DNA of 35,847 nt from Sphingosinicella sp. CPCC 101087 (GCF_004151485.1 NZ_SBFF01000018.1:1-35847), one strand, 5' to 3'; positions 27,079 through 34,888 are shown, numbered from the stretch's first letter. The notes: generated from the letters alone by a model not told the origin. Made by a program: numbers and translations.

Positions 27079-27773
27079 GCCGTTCCCTCCCCGATCGCCT
27101 CCAGCCGGTATCCGTAGGCGTAGACGGGAACAAGCCTGAAGCCGTTGCTCGCCCTAAGTCCGAGCTTCGTCCTCACCTTGGAAATGTGGGCGTCGAGGGT
27201 GCGTGTCTGCAGATCGGGATTGGATCCCCAAAGCGCCTCGAAGATGTAGGAGCGCGACAGCGTCCGGTTGAGGTTGCGGAACAGCATCAGCGCCAGCGCG
27301 AACTCCTTGGCGGTGAGCTGGATCGGCGAGTCGCGCACGGTGGCGGTTTCGGTGCGCGTGTCGAAGGCATATTCGCCGAACTTCTCCGGTCCGGTCGAGG
27401 GCGGCTCCGGATAGACTCGCCGGCACAGCGCCTCGATCCTGGCGAGCAGCACCGCCGGCTGGACCGGCTTGATGACATAATCGTCGGCGCCGGCCTTGAG
27501 CGCCGCGACGATATCCTCTTCGGCCGTGCGGCTGGTCAGCACCACGATCGGGGGGTGGCGCGTGACATGCTGCCGCGACCAGCGGATCACGTCGAGACCG
27601 GACACGTCCGGGACGTTCCAGTCCAGCAGCAGGATGTCGACCGTCTCGCGCGACAGGAAACCGATCAGCTTCTGCCCACTGTGGAAGACGAAGCTGCTAT
27701 GTCCCGCCGTTGAGAGCAGTTTCTGCAGTTGATCGGCCAAGGCCGGGTCATCCTCGAGAATGCCGATCCGCAT
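27075..27773 (-). CDS. OmpR/PhoB-family response regulator
   Basis: A 232-residue two-domain regulator. The receiver domain has the acidic pocket Asp8/Asp9 (ILEDDP), phospho-acceptor Asp51 (LLLDWNVPDVSG), Thr80 (VVLTSRT) and Lys102 (DDYVIKPVQ). The C-terminal winged-helix domain is seen in LTAKEFALALMLFRNLNRTL and TLDAHISKVRTKLGLRASNG. The frame extends to 27914, but the receiver fold begins at ATG 27773; the Shine-Dalgarno there is weak. Its stop overlaps the LysM-FecR ATG as ATGA, making it the first gene of a three-gene sensory operon with the CHASE2 kinase. It probably activates or represses promoters with tandem direct repeats; TTTGCA-N4-TTTACA sites nearby are candidates. Confidence 0.94.
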   Translation of the reverse strand: MRIGILEDDPALADQLQKLLSTAGHSSFVFHSGQKLIGFLSRETVDILLLDWNVPDVSGLDVIRWSRQHVTRHPPIVVLTSRTAEEDIVAALKAGADDYVIKPVQPAVLLARIEALCRRVYPEPPSTGPEKFGEYAFDTRTETATVRDSPIQLTAKEFALALMLFRNLNRTLSRSYIFEALWGSNPDLQTRTLDAHISKVRTKLGLRASNGFRLVPVYAYGYRLEAIGEGTA

Positions 27774-27908
27774 TGCCCATGTCTGTTTCTTGATGTCGTT
27801 GAACTCTCCGCAAGGCCATCCGCAGCTCGAAGATCGAGCGGGATCGCGAACAAGGCCGTTGCGCCCCATAGCAGGCTTATCGCCGTTGCTAGCGGGACGG
27901 CACCGGCA

Positions 27909-27925
27909 TTTCACACTCCTTTACA
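27909..27925 (+). promoter_or_regulatory. Possible variant tandem half-site TTTCAC-N5-TTTACA
   Basis: TTTCAC (27909-27914) and TTTACA (27920-27925) form an imperfect direct repeat with an 11-base period, 136 bases upstream of the response regulator ATG. It shares the TTTACA half with the two better copies at 21789 and 28061. It is weaker because the first half-site differs and the spacing is one base longer. Confidence 0.3.
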
Positions 27926-28060
27926 ATTTCCCGTTTGGCGGCGGCGTCCGACCGCGCGAACGCCTCCCGCGAAGCGGTGGCGTTCATGGCAAGCGTCGAG
28001 CCATTTCAGGACGACGGCTCGCGCCTGCGGGCGAGGCAGCGAACCTGCCGCCTACGAGAC

Positions 28061-28076
28061 TGTAAAACAATGCAAA
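28061..28076 (-). promoter_or_regulatory. Tandem half-site TTTGCA-N4-TTTACA upstream of the response regulator operon
   Basis: Read on the minus strand, TTTGCA (28076-28071) and TTTACA (28066-28061) are separated by TTGT, the same halves and spacing as at 21789-21804. It lies 288 bases upstream of the response regulator start and 52 bases before a small plus-strand ORF. Autoregulation by the response regulator is the simplest hypothesis. Confidence 0.45.
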
Positions 28077-28127
28077 AGCGGCGAACCGATACTTAACGTT
28101 GGCGGCGCGTCGGTTTAATCTGCAGCT

Positions 28128-28337
28128 ATGGACAGGGCATTGCTACACCGGCTGACCAATCAGGCCATGGCATGCAGGAAGCTTGCCTGGTCCATGGGAG
28201 ACCAGAAGGCCAGCTTGCTCCTTCACGAAATGGCTTCCGAATGCGAGCTTCGGGCCATGCGCGTGGCGAGCCGCTTGCCGGCCCACTCTGCCGGTCACCC
28301 CTCGACCGGCGCTCGGCCGGAGCCGGGCGGCGGCTGA
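28128..28337 (+). CDS. Possible small helical protein of unknown function
   Basis: A 69-residue open frame, MDRALLHRLTNQAMACRKLA onward. The first ~50 residues look like two amphipathic helices (CRKLAWSMGDQKASLLLHEM, ASECELRAMRVASRL); the last 18 are Pro/Gly rich and may be disordered. There is no obvious Shine-Dalgarno, which lowers confidence. It lies just downstream of the tandem motif at 28061-28076 and is divergent from the response regulator operon, so it might belong to the same regulon. I do not recognise a family. Coding status rests on helix-like composition and position only. Confidence 0.45.
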   Translation: MDRALLHRLTNQAMACRKLAWSMGDQKASLLLHEMASECELRAMRVASRLPAHSAGHPSTGARPEPGGG

Positions 28338-28599
28338 AGCGGCGGCGCCCCGTCCTCGCTGCGCTGGCTGTCTCGACGGGATTTCGCGTCCGCGTGGCGA
28401 TCGCTGAAAGGCCCTGTCTCGCCCGCAATAGTCTTTGTCGGCTCGGCGCCTAGCGCTGGCGGCAGCCCCGGCGGAAATTGGACTTCGGAAAGGGGCCGTG
28501 GCGACGATCGGACGTCCTTCGATGCGCCTGGTGGGCTGCCGCCGCCGGGAGGCGATAATCGGCGAAGCGGTCCCTTTGGTCCAAGCAAGGAATGGCCCG

Positions 28600-29079
28600 A
28601 TGTCCCGAACTTCGGAAGGCCGCCCGCTGGGGTGGTTCACCGTTGCCGCGATCGCCTGTGAGTTCGCGGCGACCACCGTCCATCATGTCCATGGAGGGAT
28701 CGCCTTCGATTCTTTGGGCCGCTTGTACGCGGCGGCGGTCTTCGCCGGCATCTTCCTGCTCACGCTCCTGTCGAACGGCCCGACCGCAAGCAGGCCGCGC
28801 CGCATGCTCGCGACATTGCTGGCGGCACTGTTCTGGGTCGGCCTGCTCGGCCTGTTCGAAGGCGGCTATAATCATGCCTGGCCGGTCTGGCGGCAGCTCG
28901 TCGGATCCCCTGTCGCGGACTTCCGGCCCGACCTTCTGTTCCAGACGACGGGCGTGGTGACCTTCGTTGCGGCGCTGGCTGTCGCCGCCGGCCTGTCCCG
29001 GGACTGGTGGTCGGGTGTCACCGAGGGCCGACGGCAGGACCGATCGACCAGGCGCGTCGCGGCGGCGGGGCCGGACTGA
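28600..29079 (+). CDS. Four-helix membrane protein of unknown function
   Basis: A 159-residue integral membrane protein with four hydrophobic segments: WFTVAAIACEFAATTV, YAAAVFAGIFLLTLLS, LATLLAALFWVGLLGLFEGG and TGVVTFVAALAVAAGL. Histidines lie at helix ends (TTVHHVHGGIAF and EGGYNHAW), arranged as if for metal or haem contact or proton handling, though this is speculative. The start at 28600 is supported by AAGGA nine bases upstream; the longer frame to 28435 lacks one. The C-terminal tail is Arg rich and probably cytoplasmic. It stands alone, converging on the AraC regulator gene. No family was recognised. Confidence 0.75.
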   Translation: MSRTSEGRPLGWFTVAAIACEFAATTVHHVHGGIAFDSLGRLYAAAVFAGIFLLTLLSNGPTASRPRRMLATLLAALFWVGLLGLFEGGYNHAWPVWRQLVGSPVADFRPDLLFQTTGVVTFVAALAVAAGLSRDWWSGVTEGRRQDRSTRRVAAAGPD

Positions 29080-29104
29080 CCCGCACTTCGCCCGGCTCGC
29101 TCTT

Positions 29105-29123
29105 CTCCGGCCGGCGCCGGGAG
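29105..29123. terminator. GC-rich hairpin between convergent genes, possible terminator
   Basis: CTCCGGC and GCCGGGAG flank CGGC and can fold into a stem with one bulged G, within the 54-base gap between the membrane protein and the convergent AraC gene. No T run follows, so this is only a candidate. Confidence 0.3.
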
Positions 29124-29133
29124 GGTGCGCGGC

Positions 29134-29919
29134 TCACCCTTTCGGCCGGCGAGACCTGCCGAAATAGGCTTTGGGCGTCAGGCCGGTCGCGCGCCGGAAC
29201 ATGGCGATGAAGTTGGACGTCGAGCTGAATCCCACGTCGAGGGCCACGTTCGTGACGGCCTCTCCTCGGGCCAGCCTCTCCATGGCCGCGTGAAGGCGGA
29301 CCTGGCGGCGGAACTCGGTAAACGGCATTCGCGACTCCCGGGCAAAGGCGCGCGCAAGCGATCGGGTGGTGGTGCCGAGTTCGCGCGCCCAGTCTTGCAG
29401 TTGCCTTGCGTCGGACGGATCGGCGCGAAGCGCATCGGCGATCCTGACGAGGGCTGGATCGGAGGGTTCGGGAAGCGCCAAAGGCGGCTGAGGCTGCGGC
29501 GAAATCTCGCCGAGGAGGAGCGAGTCGATCTTCTCGCCGATGGTGGCGCCGGGATGGTCGTCCGCGAAATCGGTCATTGTCAGGATCAGCTCGCGCAGGA
29601 AGGGGCTGATCGGGACGATGCCGCTGGCGTTCGGCATCAGGCCCGCGAGGCGCCGGCAATAGACGCTGTGCATCTCCAATCCGGTACGGGTTTCGACCCG
29701 ATGCTCCTCGTGGGCTGGCACCCAGCAGCCTCGAAGCGGCGGCACGACCCAGGCTCCCGAGCGGATATGCAGGGTCATCACGCCGCGGCTGGGATAGATG
29801 AGTTGCCCCAGGTCGATGGCGTGCCATTCGCTTCGAAAATGCGGCGGATAGGTGGTCCGGATCGCCACCGGGCCATCGGTCGGCGCAGGGCCTGAATGCG
29901 CGGAGGGGGACGCCGTCAC
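29134..29919 (-). CDS. AraC-family transcriptional regulator with cupin sensor domain
   Basis: About 261 residues. The N-terminal ~120 look like a cupin effector domain (IDLGQLIYPSRGVMTLHIRS, VVPPLRGCWVPAHEEHRVET), typical of the NimR/RipA-like AraC branch. The C-terminal domain has both helix-turn-helix motifs: LQDWARELGTTTRSLARAFA and VALDVGFSSTSNFIAMFRRA, followed by TGLTPKAYF. The frame runs open to 30111, but GTG 29919 is preferred because GAGG lies about nine bases upstream and the extension would run into the divergent gene. It is divergent from the methyltransferase gene, 112 bases away, which it may regulate. Inducer unknown. Confidence 0.9.
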   Translation of the reverse strand: MTASPSAHSGPAPTDGPVAIRTTYPPHFRSEWHAIDLGQLIYPSRGVMTLHIRSGAWVVPPLRGCWVPAHEEHRVETRTGLEMHSVYCRRLAGLMPNASGIVPISPFLRELILTMTDFADDHPGATIGEKIDSLLLGEISPQPQPPLALPEPSDPALVRIADALRADPSDARQLQDWARELGTTTRSLARAFARESRMPFTEFRRQVRLHAAMERLARGEAVTNVALDVGFSSTSNFIAMFRRATGLTPKAYFGRSRRPKG

Positions 29920-30031
29920 TGTCCGATCCTCAACGGTCTGTGTCGCACCATGGGCTATCGGGCTCGGGAAGGGTCGGGTCAAGTCGGGCTGCCGGCGACG
30001 TGGACATTCGCGCCGACGAGTGGAGACCCGA

Positions 30032-30790
30032 ATGAACGATGTAAACAGCGCAAGATCGGCTCGCGATGCCCGCGTCGATGGCGCGAACGGCCCTTCGGTC
30101 GCGGCCCACAAGGTCTACAAGGCCGAGTTCCTGGCGCGTGCCGCCCAGATGGACCCCGAATCCCTGCTGGACGTCGGGTGCGGGGCGGGTGCGTTGCTGG
30201 AGGCCGTGCGCGCCGCCGGTTGTCGACGCTGCGTCGGCCTGGACGTCGATCCGGACTCGGTCGAGGCGCTGCGGCGGGCGGGCTTCGAGGCGCAGGTCGC
30301 CGCCGCCGAGGCGCTGCCTTATGCGGATCGAAGCTTCGACGTGGTGACGTTCGAATATGCCGCCCACCATCTGACCAGCCTCGACGTGGCGCTGCTCGAG
30401 GCGAGCCGGGTGGCGCGGCGGGCCGTGCTGGTGCTCGATCCCTGGTATGATGCGACGATACCGTCTCAGGGCGTCGCGCTGGCCTACGATCTTTGGAGCA
30501 AGTCCATCGATCGCGCATCGGGCATGGTCCACAATCCCTGCCCCTCCGCCTTCGATCTCATGCGGCCGTTGCAGGCCGCGGGGTGGTTCGCCTTCGATGC
30601 GACCCATCGGCTTGTCCTCGGCAATCTCCCGCTCGGCATGGTCGAGCGTGACGGGCGGCGCCATCTCGACCGACTGCAGGGCGATCGATCGGACGCGGCG
30701 GCTGGTCTCGACGCGATACTGGCCCGCGCGGCCGTGGACGGGATCAGCGCGGACGGCGCGTTGATGTTCGTCGCCACGCGCGTCTGCTGA
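30032..30790 (+). CDS. Class I SAM-dependent methyltransferase
   Basis: A 252-residue Rossmann-fold methyltransferase of the UbiE/Methyltransf_11 type. Motif I is LLDVGCGAGALLEAV (Gly-rich SAM loop, ~46-58). The ribose-binding acidic residue is in GLDVDPDSVEAL (Asp71 or Asp73). Motif II/III regions follow as AEALPYADRSFDVVTFEYAA and HHLTS. There is no membrane or export signal, so it is cytoplasmic. The start at 30032 is fixed by GGAGA about six bases upstream; the in-frame extension to 29852 overlaps the divergent AraC gene. The substrate cannot be named: small-molecule or quinone-like acceptors are typical. Divergent pairing with an AraC regulator suggests induced expression. Confidence 0.9.
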   Translation: MNDVNSARSARDARVDGANGPSVAAHKVYKAEFLARAAQMDPESLLDVGCGAGALLEAVRAAGCRRCVGLDVDPDSVEALRRAGFEAQVAAAEALPYADRSFDVVTFEYAAHHLTSLDVALLEASRVARRAVLVLDPWYDATIPSQGVALAYDLWSKSIDRASGMVHNPCPSAFDLMRPLQAAGWFAFDATHRLVLGNLPLGMVERDGRRHLDRLQGDRSDAAAGLDAILARAAVDGISADGALMFVATRVC

Positions 30791-30822
30791 GCTTCTTCTG
30801 CCGAAGACTCCCGCAGCTAAGT

Positions 30823-32229
30823 TCAGGCCCCGGACCGGGCGAACGCGCCGCTGAAGCGCTCCTGCTCGACCAGCCGCGCCCGCCCGTAATTGTTCACGAA
30901 GCGGCCCGGCCCCCGAAGGTCGGTCGACCAATGGTTCCGGCGAACCGTCGCCCCGGCGAATTGCCCGACCAGATCGTCGCCCTCGCCGTCATGGCCGGAC
31001 CGGGCGACGAAGACTTCATTGTCCTCGAATCGGTGATTGGGGTTGGCGCAGCGGAAGAGATAGGTCTGGCGGAAGGGCTGCGGCGAGCGCAGCAGGAAAC
31101 GGTTGTGGTGGATCCACGTGTTCGGCTGCTGCCGGCTGAGGTCGAAGACGGGGCCCCAGCCCGGATTGTCGCCGCTCCACACGCCTCCGCTCACCTCCAG
31201 GTTGACGTCGGTCCCGAACTTGCGATGCGCGCCATAGCCGGGGGCGATCTGGATATTGTGCCAGTTTCCGCCGCGGATGCGCGCCTGCGCGCAGGTGAGG
31301 ATCATTCGGCTCCACGGGCTGCCGGTCCCGCTGCAATCGATCAGCTCCACCAGGGCGGCGGTGGTCGGATTGCCCGCGGCGACGGGGGCGCCGCGATTAT
31401 TGTCGAACCGGCACCGCTCGGCCCTGAATTCGGAAGGGACGTCATATTGGAGAGCTGGCTCCACGTCGACGCCGGCGCCGGGCGCGCGAAAATAGTCGCC
31501 GCCGGTCCTGCCCGTCTCGCTGAAGGCGCAGTCGGTCGCCACGACCGCTACGGCGCCGGAATTGGTCAGCCCCTGGCGCGCATTGTTGGTCAGGCGGACG
31601 TTCGTCAGCCTCACGTCCCGGCTCACCCGTCCGCCGCGCCCGCGTATGTACACGCCGTCTGCCGTGAAATGGTGGACATGGATATCCTGGAGGCGCACGC
31701 GCGAGCAGCCGACGATCATGATCCCGTGCCCGGGCCCCTCCGCCACGCGGCGATCAGCCGTCGTCATGCCGGCATTGCCGTTGAGCGTGCCGCCGCGCGC
31801 CAGGACGTCGGAACAGGCTTCGAAATGCAGGGGGACGACGGCATGGGTGGACGAGTGGGTGCCGCGGACGTCTCCACGGCGATGAAAGTCGCCTTTGACG
31901 TCGATCGTGGCGCCGTTCAGGTCGATGGTCAGGCCGTTGCAGCCTCTGAAATCGATATGGCCGACGCCGCTCCGGCTGGGCGTGCGGGTCGAGAGGAAGC
32001 GGTCGATCCGATAGGTCTTCCCGGCCCCGAACCGGACGATCCCGCCGCCGGCGCGGCTGACCTCGGCGGCGAGGCGGACCAGGGCCGGATAATCGTCGGC
32101 CCGCCCGTTTCCGGCCGCCCCGAACTGCTCGGGCGTGAATTCCGTTCCCCGTTGCGCCGCACAGGCCGTGGAAGCAGGAAGGAGGCTCGCGCAGGCCAGC
32201 GAGCCGATCATGTGCCGCCGGCTCAGCAT
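30823..32229 (-). CDS. Tat-exported right-handed beta-helix protein (pectate lyase 3-like)
   Basis: About 468 residues. The N-terminus MLSRRHMIGSLACASLLPA carries a twin-arginine signal (SRRHMIG) with cleavage near ACAAQ. The mature part starts TPEQFGAAGNGRADDYPALV, the usual opening of pectate-lyase-3/GH-type parallel beta-helix proteins. Strand-rich coils follow with Asn ladders and many VRLTNVRL-like repeats. Such proteins are polysaccharide lyases, glycosidases or phage-like depolymerases; catalytic residues cannot be placed with confidence. Tat export implies folding in the cytoplasm. The start is uncertain: in-frame codons at 32268 and GTG 32283 lie upstream, and none has a clear Shine-Dalgarno; 32229 best fits the Tat signal. 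It is not linked to other polysaccharide genes here. Confidence 0.85.
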   Translation of the reverse strand: MLSRRHMIGSLACASLLPASTACAAQRGTEFTPEQFGAAGNGRADDYPALVRLAAEVSRAGGGIVRFGAGKTYRIDRFLSTRTPSRSGVGHIDFRGCNGLTIDLNGATIDVKGDFHRRGDVRGTHSSTHAVVPLHFEACSDVLARGGTLNGNAGMTTADRRVAEGPGHGIMIVGCSRVRLQDIHVHHFTADGVYIRGRGGRVSRDVRLTNVRLTNNARQGLTNSGAVAVVATDCAFSETGRTGGDYFRAPGAGVDVEPALQYDVPSEFRAERCRFDNNRGAPVAAGNPTTAALVELIDCSGTGSPWSRMILTCAQARIRGGNWHNIQIAPGYGAHRKFGTDVNLEVSGGVWSGDNPGWGPVFDLSRQQPNTWIHHNRFLLRSPQPFRQTYLFRCANPNHRFEDNEVFVARSGHDGEGDDLVGQFAGATVRRNHWSTDLRGPGRFVNNYGRARLVEQERFSGAFARSGA

Positions 32230-32935
32230 ATCGCGTGCCGGCCGGTTGGTACCGGCGCCGGAGACCATTCGTCGGCTCGGCACAAGCGGGGGGTGCCCGA
32301 GGGCGGAATGGAAGAGACCATCATTATGCGTCCTGCGGATAGTTCGACGTCGTCACGGGCTCGTACCCCAGAAGTACGCTCAGATCCGAATCCGACGTGG
32401 ATAAGATGCCTGTTTACGACGAGCAGAGATGGCTCAGCGACGGGACGATCCGGCCGGTCGGCGTGACCGCGGCGCCGCTTCACGGAAGCGCCCCTCACCA
32501 CATCGGTCCGATGCGCAACCGGTCGAGGTGATCCGACCAGAGCTGCACCCCCCGGAAGGTGCAACGCATTATCTGCGCAATTCTCCAATCGTGCCCATCT
32601 TGTCCCCAACAGGATATCGTGGCACAATCATGACAGTTGCACTTCCCGGGAGGCTTCCATGCATTCGAGCGGGTGCGTTTTTACGGCGGCGGCGCCAAGC
32701 CGCGACCGTCCTTTGTCCTCTCGGCCGCATGCGACCTGTCATTCGGTTCGGCCCTGATGTCGCTCGGCGTCCCCGCCTCGGTCGGTCTGGGGGAATTCGC
32801 CTCCGCTCGACGGTCCGGATGTGCCTCGCAAGGCAATCGCTCCCGGCTTTCCCTGCCGCTGCTTTGGCCGGTCCACGATGACGGGCGAAGCACCAGGTCG
32901 GCCGGCAGCCGCAGATTTGAACAGGGAGTCCTGGC
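32230..32935. other. Intergenic region without a convincing gene
   Basis: About 700 bases between the beta-helix protein and the serine hydrolase. The segment 32330-32420 and 32560-32640 is less GC-rich than its surroundings and may hold promoters for both flanking genes. Short frames exist (a 41-codon plus-strand frame at 32406-32531 and overlapping frames of 130-150 codons), but their composition is Arg/Pro rich, they overlap each other and they lack ribosome binding sites. I see no RNA gene or repeat. Confidence 0.5.
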
Positions 32936-34888
32936 ATGAAACTCGTACTGACGTTGGCCCTCCTGGCGCTGCCGCTGCCTTCGATGGCTCAGACGGCCGC
33001 CGCCGATACGCCGCTCCAGACCGCGGGAGGCGTCGCCTACCATCAGCCGGGCGGTTGGACCCGGAGCGTTGAAGGCGCCGCCACGATCTTCGCCGCACCC
33101 GAGGGCACTCTTCAGGTTGCCGTGGTGGAGGTCGGCGCCGCGGCGGACGCGAGCGAGGCCGCAACAAAGGCCTGGGCGACCTTCAAGCCGAACGTCGCCC
33201 GCACCGTGCGTCTCGCTACGCCCGAAGCGCCCGGAGAGGGCTGGGAGGAACGCGTCGCCTTCAGCTACGAAAGCGCGCCGAGCGAGCAGCGGGTGAGCGC
33301 CGCCTTGGCGCTGCGCCGGGGCACCGACTGGACCGTCATGATCACCGACGGATCGGAGGCGATTGCGAACAAGCGCTCCTCGGCCGTGAACCTGATTCGA
33401 CAAAGCCTGCGCCCCGCGGGCTATGAGCGCGAGAACTTCGCGGGCAAGGAGGCGCATCCGCTGACGCCCGAGCGGGTGCAGCTGTTGCGCGACTTCGTCG
33501 AGGAATCGGCGCGCGCGCTCGAAGTGCCGGGCGTTGGCCTGGCCTTGATCGACGATGGCGAGGTGGTCTGGCAGGGGGGAATCGGCGTGCGTGCCCTGGG
33601 CTCCGACGATCCCGTGACCGCTCGCACCAAGTTCATGATCGCCTCCAACACCAAGGGGATGGCGACCTTGCTGCTGTCGGTGCTTGCCGACGAAGGCCGG
33701 CTGAGGTGGGATCAGAAGGTCACCGAGCTTTATCCCCCATTCCGGCTGGGGAGCGACGAGGTGACTCGATCGGTGGAGGTTCGCCACCTGGTGTGCGCCT
33801 GCACCGGCCTGCCGCGCAAGGATTTCGCGTTCATCCTGGCCGACCGCGGTGCGCCTGCCACCGACACGTTCAGGCAGCTGGCTCTCACCCAGCCGACCAG
33901 CGGCTTCGGGGAATTGTTTCAGTACAACAACCTCATGGCCTCGGCGGCAGGTTATCTCGGCGGCCACCTGGCCTATCCCGGTATGGAGCTGGGCGCAGCG
34001 TTCGATCTGGCAATGAAGACCCGCATCTTCGATCCGCTCGACATGAACGATACGAGCTTCGACCTGTCGTTCGGAGAAAGCGGCGACTGGGCGCGCCCGC
34101 ACGGCTACGACGTAGATGGGCGGATGACCGTGATGTCGAACCGCTTCAACCACCTGGTTGAGCCGCATCGCCCGGCCGGCGGTGCCTGGTCGAGCGCCGC
34201 CGACATGGCTCGCTATGTCCAGCTTGAACTCTCGAAGGGCCTTACGCCCGAAGGCCGTCGGCTGGTGAGCGAGGCCAATCTGCTCGAACGGCGCCGGCAC
34301 ACCGTGTCGCTGGGAGAAAACGCCTGGTACGGAATGGGCCTGATGGAGCGGATCGAATGGGGCATACCCGTCGTCACGCACGGCGGCACCCTGCAAGGCT
34401 ATCACAGCACCTTCTACGCCCTGCCGGAAGCGGGGATCGGGGCGGTCATACTTACCAACGCGGATACCGGACCGGCGCTCTTCGCGCCGTTCCTGCGCCG
34501 GCTTCTGGAGGTCGTTTATGATGGAAGACCTGAAGCGGCGCAGGCCATCGCACCGGCCGCCGCCCGGTTGAAGGCGGCGAACGCCGCCCGGCGTGAGCGG
34601 CTGACGATCCCCGGCGATCCCGAGGTGCTCGCAAGCCTCGCCGCTGCCTATCGCTCGCCCGAGGGCCTCAATCTGACGATCGCCGACCGGGATGGTGGGA
34701 AGTATCTGGTTGCGGGCTTCATCGAGGGACCGGTTGCCACGCGCCGAAACTCCGACGGCACCATGTCGATCGTGTCGGTGGCGCCCGGCGGCATCGGGGT
34801 GGACGCTTTGGTCGGAACGAGCGAGGGCAAGCGTACGCTTCTGATCCGCGACAGCCAGCACGAATATCTTTACACCGAGGTGGAATAG
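32936..34888 (+). CDS. Exported serine hydrolase (class C beta-lactamase-like) with extra N-terminal domain
   Basis: A 650-residue periplasmic protein. The signal peptide (LVLTLALLALPLPSMAQ) is followed by a ~160-residue domain (QPGGWTRSVEGAATIFAAPE, VAVVEVGAAADASEA) that looks like a DcrB/PsbP-type fold. A beta-lactamase/penicillin-binding-like domain follows at ~190-560: nucleophile motif SNTK (Ser237, Lys240), YNN (Tyr330-Asn332) and HGG (482-484) in place of KTG. The C-terminal ~100 residues form a lipocalin-like extension common in this family (DUF3471-like). Members include D-aminopeptidases, esterases and peptidoglycan-acting enzymes; true beta-lactamase activity is not implied. GGGAG seven bases upstream supports the start. 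It stands alone. Long architecture is unusual for the family. Confidence 0.92.
   Translation: MKLVLTLALLALPLPSMAQTAAADTPLQTAGGVAYHQPGGWTRSVEGAATIFAAPEGTLQVAVVEVGAAADASEAATKAWATFKPNVARTVRLATPEAPGEGWEERVAFSYESAPSEQRVSAALALRRGTDWTVMITDGSEAIANKRSSAVNLIRQSLRPAGYERENFAGKEAHPLTPERVQLLRDFVEESARALEVPGVGLALIDDGEVVWQGGIGVRALGSDDPVTARTKFMIASNTKGMATLLLSVLADEGRLRWDQKVTELYPPFRLGSDEVTRSVEVRHLVCACTGLPRKDFAFILADRGAPATDTFRQLALTQPTSGFGELFQYNNLMASAAGYLGGHLAYPGMELGAAFDLAMKTRIFDPLDMNDTSFDLSFGESGDWARPHGYDVDGRMTVMSNRFNHLVEPHRPAGGAWSSAADMARYVQLELSKGLTPEGRRLVSEANLLERRRHTVSLGENAWYGMGLMERIEWGIPVVTHGGTLQGYHSTFYALPEAGIGAVILTNADTGPALFAPFLRRLLEVVYDGRPEAAQAIAPAAARLKAANAARRERLTIPGDPEVLASLAAAYRSPEGLNLTIADRDGGKYLVAGFIEGPVATRRNSDGTMSIVSVAPGGIGVDALVGTSEGKRTLLIRDSQHEYLYTEVE

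Larger units (their letters stand above)
27774..28127. other. Intergenic region upstream of the sensory operon
   Basis: These 354 bases separate the response regulator start from a divergent small ORF. They contain two tandem-repeat motifs described separately (27909-27925 and 28061-28076). On the minus strand AAAGGAG precedes a seven-codon open frame (27910-27890), possibly a leader peptide but more likely chance. I saw no clear sigma-70 promoter and no RNA gene. Confidence 0.6.

Noticed and set aside
27890-27910. A seven-codon minus-strand frame after AAAGGAG, as a leader peptide for the response regulator operon
   Set aside because: Too short to support, and the purine run overlaps a possible regulatory repeat; no attenuator hairpin was seen.
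32406-32881. Short plus-strand frames in the 32.2-32.9 kb gap (41 and 150 codons)
   Set aside because: No Shine-Dalgarno, Arg/Pro-rich composition, mutual overlap in different frames, no recognisable motif.
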